Positions 8,322-14,446 of a DNA stretch of 20,792 nt are shown here, piece after piece. Numbering within the stretch: the stretch's first letter is position 1; each line of letters opens with the position of its first letter. Made by a program: the position numbers and the translations under genes. The notes under the pieces are model-generated. The model was not told where the DNA came from. It worked only from the letters and a program-made list of their open reading frames with translations, and ran no database searches. Source of the DNA: an uncultured Alphaproteobacteria bacterium (lineage in GTDB: Bacteria > Pseudomonadota > Alphaproteobacteria > Rs-D84); contig CALXPA010000008.1 of the NCBI GenBank assembly GCA_944390185.1, positions 1 through 20,792 on the forward strand. Reading direction: 5' to 3'.

Positions 8322-8797
8322 TATTCTTTATCACTGTCACGCTGTTCATATTTGTATGTTTCTGCGATGACACGGGTTCCAATCTTGTCCGCCAGTACGG
8401 ATATCGTATTCTGGACCGCGTTGTTATACGACGCGTTCGCCGCAACCAAGTATCGCACAAACGTGTACGATTCAGATGCCGTTTCAGACCCATGGGCGAT
8501 TTCTGTCCCATCAACAGACAGTGTATAATCTGCGGTTAAAACAATTTCTTGCCATGTGGCATCGCCAGTTGATTCCAATGCCTTGTACCGCGTAACAGGA
8601 TCATGCAAATTAATCGTCAACGTATATGTCGCCGTCGCGTCACGCACACCGCCAAACTTGGCCCCCAGACCATTACGCAATTCAATCCCATTAATTCCAC
8701 GAATTGGCGCAACATATATGTCTGTATCGCGTTCCGTATACATCGGCACAAAACCGCACGATGACAATAACAACAAAGCAATCAAATATTTTTTCAT
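8321..8797 (-). CDS. lptE: LPS-assembly lipoprotein LptE
   Basis: This is a 158-residue lipoprotein. The signal peptide MKKYLIALLLLSSC has a lipobox with Cys14 as the lipidated residue, followed by GF-P-MY as in the LptE family. The mature part alternates beta strands (ATYTLTINL, EIVLTADYTL) with two C-terminal helices around the AASASYNN-like segment, fitting the LptE plug fold. LptE sits inside the LptD barrel at the outer membrane and places lipopolysaccharide on the surface, so the organism probably makes an LPS-type outer leaflet. It is the first gene of the minus-strand unit. The 82-base gap to the divergent gene at 8880 should hold both promoters, but I see no strong consensus for this strand. 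Confidence 0.8.
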   Translation of the reverse strand: MKKYLIALLLLSSCGFVPMYTERDTDIYVAPIRGINGIELRNGLGAKFGGVRDATATYTLTINLHDPVTRYKALESTGDATWQEIVLTADYTLSVDGTEIAHGSETASESYTFVRYLVAANASYNNAVQNTISVLADKIGTRVIAETYKYEQRDSDKE

Positions 8798-8879
8798 ATT
8801 TTCATTTGTTATTTTTTGTTTTCCTATTGCATTTTATCCTTATATTACCTAGACTTTTAATAAATCGCAAGGGGGAATA

Positions 8880-10121
8880 ATGAATATTTTTATGATGATA
8901 TTGGTTGCCATATTCATGGTGGGATTTTATCTGGTCAGCAGCCCCAGCCAACGCGTCATAGAACAAGAAACCGAATACGCCGTAAATCAATCTGATATGC
9001 GCACAATTGCCCAGTGTGCGTCCGCGGCGCATAACGCACAAATCCGTGGCGTCGAATTCCAAGATATCTGTACCGAACAAAATTCTGTAACCAGCCAATA
9101 CATCTGCATGAACAGCAGTATGCGAATCACGGACTGTAACGTCACGCAAAACAAACGGCCTGCATACAGTTATATCATAACAACAACAATGCCGTTGGAT
9201 ATGGAAAACTATAACGATATGTTGGATATCCTGGAATCCGATTTCCCAGACGCCGGTACGTTTGGCATATTCTTGGGCGGGAAAATAATGGCCGGCGGGA
9301 CCAGCACGGCCCGCACCGTCCCAGACGCAATTATCACAGAACTGGGCCTGGGGGATGGCCAGTTGATTTATCTGACCCAGTTCGAAATTCCTGATGCAGA
9401 CACAACTTTTTCTGCCGCCGTCCAGGCGGATGTGCTGTGCCCCATCGGCACAATAAAAACATATCGGTTTGGCCGGTGGCAGTGCATCGAGTATAACACT
9501 AAGACAGACTGTGGCGGCGATATGATATGGGATTCAGAATTACTGGAATGCGTCCCAGACAATACGAAAAAGCCCCTGTGTGCAGAACAGCAAACAGCGG
9601 TATTGGTCGACAGCGTGTGGGAATGCGTAAACCCCTTTCCGGAAAAGGCATGCCCCAGTAATATGATTGCACGTTTGAATTATACTACCTTAGAATGGGA
9701 ATGTGTGGCAGACCCGAATATGATTGCAAATGTGAAAAAGTGTCAAAATACCACGGGCGGTGCGGTGTTCGGCGCAATCGGCGCAACGCTGCGCGTGCCG
9801 TCCGCATCATCATGCACAGATTGCGAGGTTATGATTACAGATCCCAACACATGCGCGTCTGCGTGTATTCCGGACCCTGCAAAAATCAACGACCCTGCGT
9901 GTTATCCCGGTGACGCCAGTGAATGCACCGGCAATTCCCACGGCCTGTATTTCGGATTCCCATCTGCGACGTATGTTGCAAATGTGTCTGGGGTTGATGC
10001 CAGTGCGGTGCCATTTGATACCGCGCATTCGCAAAACAGAATGTTTAATTGTCTGGAATGTGCCGACGGCGAAATTGATCCAGAAAAATCAATGCCCCCA
10101 TATATCGCAATATGCAAGTAA
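8880..10121 (+). CDS. Exported Cys-rich protein with four tandem ~24-residue repeats
   Basis: I do not recognise this 413-residue protein. Residues 3-19 form an N-terminal hydrophobic helix (signal or anchor), followed by an acidic/polar segment. It contains 22 cysteines, an even number, suggesting disulfides in the periplasm or outside the cell. Residues 187-280 hold four tandem units, each starting with Cys and ending in (W/L)xC(I/V). A Cys-dense C-terminal third follows (SCTDCE, TCASACIPDP, CLECADGE). The region between the signal and the repeats (about 95-185) is Cys-free and probably a separate domain. Start ATG 8880 follows AGGGGG at close spacing (4-5 bases). A 9-bp hairpin terminator follows the stop. 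A surface or envelope adhesin-like role is possible, but nothing here proves it. Confidence 0.8.
   Translation: MNIFMMILVAIFMVGFYLVSSPSQRVIEQETEYAVNQSDMRTIAQCASAAHNAQIRGVEFQDICTEQNSVTSQYICMNSSMRITDCNVTQNKRPAYSYIITTTMPLDMENYNDMLDILESDFPDAGTFGIFLGGKIMAGGTSTARTVPDAIITELGLGDGQLIYLTQFEIPDADTTFSAAVQADVLCPIGTIKTYRFGRWQCIEYNTKTDCGGDMIWDSELLECVPDNTKKPLCAEQQTAVLVDSVWECVNPFPEKACPSNMIARLNYTTLEWECVADPNMIANVKKCQNTTGGAVFGAIGATLRVPSASSCTDCEVMITDPNTCASACIPDPAKINDPACYPGDASECTGNSHGLYFGFPSATYVANVSGVDASAVPFDTAHSQNRMFNCLECADGEIDPEKSMPPYIAICK
9438..9722 (+). repeat. Four tandem ~24-residue Cys-framed repeats in the 8880-10121 protein
   Basis: Repeat units begin at Cys187, Cys211, Cys234 and Cys258, a steady 23-24-residue period. 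Each carries a second Cys 13-17 residues later, within W-Q-C-I, L-E-C-V, W-E-C-V and W-E-C-V. Outside these anchors the units are diverged, so this is an old protein-level repeat and not a recent DNA duplication. Confidence 0.75.
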
Positions 10122-10123
10122 AT

Positions 10124-10147
10124 AAAAACGCCTGCGCTGGCGTTTTT
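10124..10147. terminator. Bidirectional rho-independent terminator after the Cys-rich gene
   Basis: AAAAACGCC (10124-10132) pairs with GGCGTTTTT (10139-10147) around a TGCGCT loop, with T-runs on both strands. It serves the convergent genes ending at 10121 and 10147. The minus-strand stop codon sits in the T-run, the same arrangement as at 321-346. Confidence 0.85.
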
Positions 10148-10959
10148 TATCGTGTGCGTGCGTTGTCATAACGCTGGGCGATTAATAGTTCATATTCATC
10201 ACACGCCTGGGCATATGCCTGGGGCGATATGTATTTTTGATTGTCCAATGTAATCTGTAAACTGTCCAACGTATCATCCAGACGATCATCATTATCATAA
10301 ATATACGGATAGTCTGCCGGTGATGTATACCCCCCAGGCGCATTTTTGTTCTGGGGCCGGATGCCATTTGGATGGCGCGAATTAACCGTATCAATAATCG
10401 CCGTCCGATACGCCCCGCCCTGTTTATGAAAGTCTGCAACATTTTGACTGGCGATAATCTTGACACAGTCGCGTAATTTCGCCAATTTCTTGTACGCGTT
10501 ATCCGTATGCCCATTGAATTTAACACCAACCGTCACTGTCTGTTCTGGGATATTGTCGCGCCATTGACCATTCGGGTGCGCGTTAAACATCATATACCCC
10601 ACCAATGTATAGCGCACAGATTCCAGTACATCCCGGGCGACATCGGGACAATTCAAATTATCCTGGGACCGACAAAAGTGATATAAACTGTTGCGTCCGT
10701 TGGCCAAAAATGGCGATACTGTGCCAAAACGCCCAGGATTATATGACATTTCGTACCACAGTGCATCACATATCGTATCGCGATTTATATTACCAACACG
10801 AACATCGACCGATGTTAACGGATGATCCCAATCACGCGACGTTTTAATGCGTCGAACTGCGTTGTGCAAGTCTGCGGATACAAAATCCCCAATGTATGCA
10901 CGCGATACATCATAGCGTAATATTTTTAAAATCTGCTTGTCAGACAATTTTCCTGGCAT
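10147..10959 (-). CDS. Hypothetical protein, 270 residues
   Basis: I do not recognise this protein. It has no signal peptide or TM helix and looks cytoplasmic and soluble. The N-terminal two thirds are helix-rich and contain several aromatics and His/Cys residues (LYHFCRSQDNLNC, VGYMMFNAHPNG). A Gly/Asn/Pro-rich loop (NAPGGYTSPADYPYIYDNDD) precedes a helical, acidic C-terminus. ATG 10959 has a GGGGG tract about 6 bases upstream. It has its own near-consensus promoter (10983-11012), so it is likely well expressed. It lies downstream of nrdG on the same strand, and since no clear terminator follows nrdG, read-through from the nrd operon is possible. Function unknown. Confidence 0.75.
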   Translation of the reverse strand: MPGKLSDKQILKILRYDVSRAYIGDFVSADLHNAVRRIKTSRDWDHPLTSVDVRVGNINRDTICDALWYEMSYNPGRFGTVSPFLANGRNSLYHFCRSQDNLNCPDVARDVLESVRYTLVGYMMFNAHPNGQWRDNIPEQTVTVGVKFNGHTDNAYKKLAKLRDCVKIIASQNVADFHKQGGAYRTAIIDTVNSRHPNGIRPQNKNAPGGYTSPADYPYIYDNDDRLDDTLDSLQITLDNQKYISPQAYAQACDEYELLIAQRYDNARTR

Positions 10960-10982
10960 CAGGCCCCCTTTTAGTACACACT

Positions 10983-11012
10983 TATATATAACACTTTATA
11001 ATGTTTTGTCAA
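10983..11012 (-). promoter_or_regulatory. Strong sigma-70-type promoter for the 10147-10959 gene
   Basis: On the minus strand a perfect TTGACA (-35, bases 11007-11012) is followed by TATATA at either 16 or 18 bases (10985-10990 or 10983-10988). This is the best -35 match I can pair with a -10 in the window. It lies between the nrdG stop and the ATG at 10959, giving a leader of about 20 bases. Confidence 0.8.
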
Positions 11013-11046
11013 GTGATTGTACCAAGGTCCCCGGCCACTGCGCCCG

Positions 11047-11748
11047 TTATTCACGCCAAATCACACTGTCAAACAGTGCATCAATGGCATGGCGCAAGTT
11101 TTCGTCCGTAAAGAATTGGTCCCTTTGTTGTTGGGTTGTGAAATGTTCAGAATCTTCAAAGTGCGGAACATATTTTTGCACGGCAAAATTCCTGACCCCG
11201 CGGTCATGCAGCCCGTTTGCAATTTCTAGTAAATCCATCTTGGATACAAATCGTGGATCACATGTAATACGAACCTCTAAATCCTTGCCGGTTGATAACC
11301 AAACGTCCAGACTGCGCATCATATGATCATGCGCGACGTTCTGCCCGACCAGGCGCGGATACTGGGTACGCGTTGCCTTGTAATCCAGGCCAATCCAATC
11401 AACAACATCCGCCGCACGTGCCAATGTGTCTGGATAAAATCCATTTGTATGCAAACCAATGGCAAACCCCAGTTCACGCACGCGCCGCATATATTCAATC
11501 AGTGCGGGGCCCTGCATCAGCGCTTCGCCCCCAGAAAAAACGACGGCTTCCAGTTTGCCGACACGGGACTGTAACCAATCAAAAACCTTGTCCTGGTCGT
11601 ATTGGCCGTCGCCAACATTTAACAGATGCGGGTTGGAACAATACGCACACCGCAACGGACACCCCACCAGAAACAGCACTGCCGCCAATTTCCCGGGATA
11701 GTCAATTGTTGTGAACGAAACCAACCCACCAATCTGTATCTCTCTCAT
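11047..11748 (-). CDS. nrdG: Anaerobic ribonucleotide reductase-activating radical SAM protein
   Basis: NrdG uses a [4Fe-4S] cluster and S-adenosylmethionine to generate the glycyl radical on class III ribonucleotide reductase. At 233 residues this matches the longer NrdG variety, with FTTIDYPGKLAAVLFL at the start, the cluster motif C30-xxx-C34-xx-C37 (GCPLRCAYCSN) and the SAM-binding SGGE at 72-75. Later segments (HTNGFY, DWIGLDYKA) fit the partial TIM barrel. Only 3 bases separate it from the glycyl-radical gene upstream, and no Shine-Dalgarno is visible, so its translation is probably coupled to that gene. This places activator and radical-bearing peptide in direct sequence. Confidence 0.93.
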   Translation of the reverse strand: MREIQIGGLVSFTTIDYPGKLAAVLFLVGCPLRCAYCSNPHLLNVGDGQYDQDKVFDWLQSRVGKLEAVVFSGGEALMQGPALIEYMRRVRELGFAIGLHTNGFYPDTLARAADVVDWIGLDYKATRTQYPRLVGQNVAHDHMMRSLDVWLSTGKDLEVRITCDPRFVSKMDLLEIANGLHDRGVRNFAVQKYVPHFEDSEHFTTQQQRDQFFTDENLRHAIDALFDSVIWRE

Positions 11749-11751
11749 AAC

Positions 11752-11940
11752 TTATGCAGCTTTTTTCAACAATTCACAGTGTCTTTGACCAGCGGTCAGA
11801 CTGTTTGATTCTGTGAATGTTTTTCTTTCGCAGAATTCCGAATATTTACCAATATTGAAATTTGATACGGGTCTGATAAAGCCCATAGACCGCGAGAATA
11901 CTTCACAACGTGTTCTTGATGTGTTTTCTGTTGCTGCCAT
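11752..11940 (-). CDS. Stand-alone glycyl-radical domain of class III ribonucleotide reductase
   Basis: This 62-residue protein carries the motif normally found at the very C-terminus of NrdD: CEVFSRSMGFIRPVSNFNIG, then KYSEFCERKTF. By alignment from memory with the RVxGY...GKxxEF pattern, Gly20 would be the radical site. The neighbouring nrdD product ends just before where this segment should start. ATG 11940 has a strong Shine-Dalgarno, GGGAGG, 8 bases upstream, lying after the nrdD TAG stop, so it is built as an independent gene. The frame stays open upstream to 12033 in a different frame from nrdD, but those extra codons cover the nrdD tail and the Shine-Dalgarno region and look non-coding. 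About 20 residues follow the motif (TESNSLTAGQRHCELLKKAA) that I do not recognise. It may act in trans with NrdD, much as YfiD/GrcA does for pyruvate formate-lyase. Confidence 0.85.
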   Translation of the reverse strand: MAATENTSRTRCEVFSRSMGFIRPVSNFNIGKYSEFCERKTFTESNSLTAGQRHCELLKKAA

Positions 11941-11984
11941 AATTTTTTCCTCCCTTTCTTGTGTTGTTGTTTTATAAAACTGCC

Positions 11985-14024
11985 CTAGTGTTCCGATTCT
12001 GCGTTTTGATTTGCGGCGATTTCCGCGTCGCATTTTGGACAGAATTCATGACGCCCCGGCAGATAGCCGTGTTTTGGACAAATCGAGAATGTCGGTGTTA
12101 ACGTCATATACGGAATCTTGTAATTTTCAAAGATTGTGCGGACAATCTTTTCGGCGGCCGCGCCACTGGATACGGGTTCGCCCATATACAGGTGCAGCAT
12201 TGTCCCGCCGGTATACTTGCGCTGTAATTCTTCTTGGTGTTCCAACGCGACGAACGGATCGTCAGTATAGTTCACCGGCAACTGGGTCGAATTGGTATAA
12301 TATGGTGCCTCTGGCGTGCCGGCTGTGATAATGTCTGGGAAATTTTTCACGTCCGTCTTGGCAAAACGGTACGAGCAGCCCTCGGCTGGGGTGGCCTCCA
12401 GATTATACAAATTACCGGTTTGTTCCTGGAACGTGGCCAGGTTTTCACGGATAAAGTCCATCAAATCCAGCACCAGTTTTTTACCCATTGGCGTCGCGAT
12501 ATTTTCACGATCGTTGGTAAAGTTACGCACCATTTCATTCGCACCATTTACACCGATCGTCGAAAAATGATGGTCCCAATTGCCCAGATAGCGACGCGTA
12601 AATGGATACAATCCGCGTTCCATATTCTTGGTTATTATGCGCCGCTTGATTTCCAGTGCATCACGCGCCAAATCCAACAAACGCTTTAATTCCGTAAACA
12701 GTCCGTCACGATCGCCCTTGTGCGTGTACCCCAGACGTGCCAAGTTAATGGTAACCACACCAATGGACCCGGTCTTTTCTGCAGAACCGAACAGCCCCCC
12801 GCCCCGCTTTAACAATTCGCGCACGTCCAGACGCAAACGGCAACACATCGACCGTACATCCGTCGGATTCAAATCAGAATTCAAGAAATTCTGGAAATTT
12901 GGAATCCCGTATTTCGCCGCCAAATCAAACAATGGTTTAACATTCGGATGTTCCCACGGAAAATCACGGGTAATATTATACGTCGGTATCGGGAAAGTGA
13001 ACGGACGACCCATGGCGTCACCTTCGGTCATAACCTCCAGAAAAGCCTTGTTTATAATGTCCATTTCATTTTGCAAATCGCCATATGTGAAATCGACCTG
13101 CTTTTTACCGACGAATGGATGCTGGTTCTTTAAATCTTCGGGGCATGTCCAGTCGAATGTAAAGTTAATAAATGGCGTCTGGGTTCCCCAGCGGCACGGC
13201 ACCGCACAATTAAAGATTAACGTTTGCATCGCGTTTTTTACATCCGCGTACGACAGATTATCAATTCTGACGTACGGCGCCAGGTATGTATCCACGGATG
13301 AAAACGCCTGGGCGCCGGCGAATTCATTCTGTAACGTGCCCAAGAAATTCACCATGTGCGAAATTGCAGTTGCCATATGCCTGGCCGGTTCACATTGTAA
13401 ATACCCGGGAACACCGTTAAACCCTTCGTACAACAGTTCGCGCAACGACCATCCCGCACAATATCCCGTCAACCACCCCAGATCATGAATATGAATCGCG
13501 GCGTTTTTATGCGCATCGGCGATTTCACGTGGGTACAGATTTAACCAGTATTCCGCCGTCACACGTTCAGACGTACGTAAAATCAGCCCACCAATAGAAT
13601 AACCCACATTGGCATTTTCTTTAATTCGCCAATTCGAACCACCGACGTAACCTTCGATAACCTCGACCGCGTCAACATAAGAATCGCGGATTTCAGTCCG
13701 CTTTTGACGATATATGATATAGGCCTGGGCCGTTTTATACGCGCGCGCATCCATCAGTGATTCGATAACCGATTCTTGGACATCTTCGACAGACGGATTT
13801 TTGTCGGTAAACTGCGCCTCTAACTTTTTCAGTGCGTTCTGCGTCACGGCGACAATTTGTTCATCCGACATCTCGTGCGTGACGGCGACCGCCTTTTTAA
13901 CGGCATCAAAAATCTTTTTCGCATCAAACGGAACTGTTTCCCCAGACCGCTTTTGCACGACGTTCAAACGCGTGGTAAGTGTCGGAATAATCTGCATTTT
14001 ATCATCTTTTTCTGACATAGACAT
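11985..14024 (-). CDS. nrdD: Class III (anaerobic) ribonucleoside-triphosphate reductase, catalytic part without glycyl-radical tail
   Basis: NrdD reduces ribonucleoside triphosphates to deoxy forms without oxygen. The 679-residue protein has an N-terminal ATP-cone (about 20-112; VVQKRSGETVPFDAKKI) for allosteric activity control, then the ten-stranded barrel (NAAIHIHDLGWLTGYC with Cys189, a likely active-site Cys; FNCAVPCRWGTQTPFINF; MCCRLRLD). Near the end, C649, H652, C662 and C665 (CPKH...CPKC) form the structural zinc site. The chain stops 14 residues later, so the glycyl-radical loop that normally follows is missing and is supplied by the next gene, 44 bases downstream. ATG 14024 has GGGGTG 5 bases upstream; an ATG at 14018 is the alternative. 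The promoter region has NrdR-like boxes. Confidence 0.95.
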   Translation of the reverse strand: MSMSEKDDKMQIIPTLTTRLNVVQKRSGETVPFDAKKIFDAVKKAVAVTHEMSDEQIVAVTQNALKKLEAQFTDKNPSVEDVQESVIESLMDARAYKTAQAYIIYRQKRTEIRDSYVDAVEVIEGYVGGSNWRIKENANVGYSIGGLILRTSERVTAEYWLNLYPREIADAHKNAAIHIHDLGWLTGYCAGWSLRELLYEGFNGVPGYLQCEPARHMATAISHMVNFLGTLQNEFAGAQAFSSVDTYLAPYVRIDNLSYADVKNAMQTLIFNCAVPCRWGTQTPFINFTFDWTCPEDLKNQHPFVGKKQVDFTYGDLQNEMDIINKAFLEVMTEGDAMGRPFTFPIPTYNITRDFPWEHPNVKPLFDLAAKYGIPNFQNFLNSDLNPTDVRSMCCRLRLDVRELLKRGGGLFGSAEKTGSIGVVTINLARLGYTHKGDRDGLFTELKRLLDLARDALEIKRRIITKNMERGLYPFTRRYLGNWDHHFSTIGVNGANEMVRNFTNDRENIATPMGKKLVLDLMDFIRENLATFQEQTGNLYNLEATPAEGCSYRFAKTDVKNFPDIITAGTPEAPYYTNSTQLPVNYTDDPFVALEHQEELQRKYTGGTMLHLYMGEPVSSGAAAEKIVRTIFENYKIPYMTLTPTFSICPKHGYLPGRHEFCPKCDAEIAANQNAESEH

Positions 14025-14047
14025 TTTTACACCCCAATACTACAAAA

Positions 14048-14063
14048 ATACAACATATAGTGG
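14048..14063. promoter_or_regulatory. NrdR-box-like site 1
   Basis: The core CAACATATAG (14051-14060) matches 9 of 10 core positions of the NrdR consensus (C-w-A-t-A-T-a-T-w-G), and the 16-base site matches about 13 of 16. It lies in the nrdD leader, just downstream of the predicted transcription start and 33 bases centre-to-centre from site 2, close to the three-helical-turn spacing typical of paired NrdR boxes. Confidence 0.7.
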
Positions 14064-14080
14064 TTGTTTTTCAAATTTGA

Positions 14081-14096
14081 TAACAATATATAGTAT
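14081..14096. promoter_or_regulatory. NrdR-box-like site 2, overlapping the nrdD -10
   Basis: The core CAATATATAG (14084-14093) matches all 10 core positions of the NrdR consensus, and about 13 of 16 with flanks. It covers the -10 element of the nrdD promoter, as expected for a repressor that senses ATP/dATP and blocks reductase genes when dNTPs are plentiful. The nrdR gene itself is not in this window. Confidence 0.75.
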
Positions 14097-14113
14097 ATTG
14101 ATACTGTCGGCAA
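14085..14113 (-). promoter_or_regulatory. nrdD operon promoter
   Basis: On the minus strand TTGCCG (-35, 14108-14113) is followed after 17 bases by TATATT (-10, 14085-14090). Transcription would start near 14078, leaving a leader of about 54 bases before ATG 14024. The -10 is embedded in NrdR-like site 2. Confidence 0.65.
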
Positions 14114-14178
14114 TATATAAAAACAAAAAATTTTTTTATTTTTTCCTTTACTTTTTAAAAAGGGGTTTTTCTGCGGTG

Positions 14179-14233
14179 TTGCGGTACATGAAGCATGCCT
14201 GTGGCGCACACAAAAAAGCATTTTGTACCGCAA
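14179..14233. repeat. Inverted repeat / stem-loop element of unknown role
   Basis: TTGCGGTACA (14179-14188) pairs perfectly with TGTACCGCAA (14224-14233). The 35-base interior can add ATGC/GCAT (14195-14198 with 14218-14221) and TGTG/CACA (14200-14203 with 14207-14210) pairs, giving a long interrupted hairpin. On the plus strand a T7 run follows 10 bases later. It could be a small-RNA structure, a weak terminator or a protein-binding palindrome; the sequence does not decide. Confidence 0.55.
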
Positions 14234-14385
14234 AAAAAATGATTTTTTTCAAAAAACTGATTCGTTTTTAATCCCAAAATACAAAATATAGATAAAAATT
14301 GACGAATCTGTGTCTATATATTGACAAACAGTCCACCATTATGACTGATTCGATACGCCTTTTTTGCCCCCGACCAGAAAACAGG

Positions 14386-14415
14386 TTGTTTTTCCTGGGG
14401 TAAAGTGTGTATACT
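14386..14415 (+). promoter_or_regulatory. Candidate promoter for the acyl ligase gene
   Basis: TTGTTT (14386-14391), an 18-base spacer and TATACT (14410-14415) would start transcription near 14422, 25 bases before ATG 14447. The -35 overlaps the 3' arm of a small hairpin (14374-14398). The -10 is good; the -35 is weak. Confidence 0.45.
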
Positions 14416-14446
14416 GGGTGTACATAACCGTAACAAATGGATTGCA

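Larger units (their letters stand above)
14114..14446. other. Long AT-rich intergenic region between divergent nrdD and ligase genes
   Basis: This is most of the only gap above 300 bases. From left to right it holds an A/T-rich tract (14120-14160), a 55-base stem-loop element (14179-14233), an A8-TGA-T7 tract (14232-14249), two direct copies of ACTGATTCG (14256-14264 and 14344-14352) with a near-inverted copy CGAATCTGT between them (14303-14311), a small hairpin (14374-14398) and a candidate ligase promoter. I see no convincing protein-coding frame in it. Confidence 0.6.

Noticed and set aside
11941..12033. Longer 93-residue version of the glycyl-radical gene
   Set aside because: The added codons overlap nrdD and the GGGAGG Shine-Dalgarno and have basic, low-information composition; ATG 11940 fits better.
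14321..14326. Perfect TTGACA as -35 of the ligase promoter
   Set aside because: No acceptable -10 occurs 15-19 bases downstream; the TATACT at 14410 is much too far.
14405..14446. Upstream ATG start for the acyl ligase, adding 14 residues
   Set aside because: It would put the best -10 element inside the coding region, and the added residues do not resemble the family.
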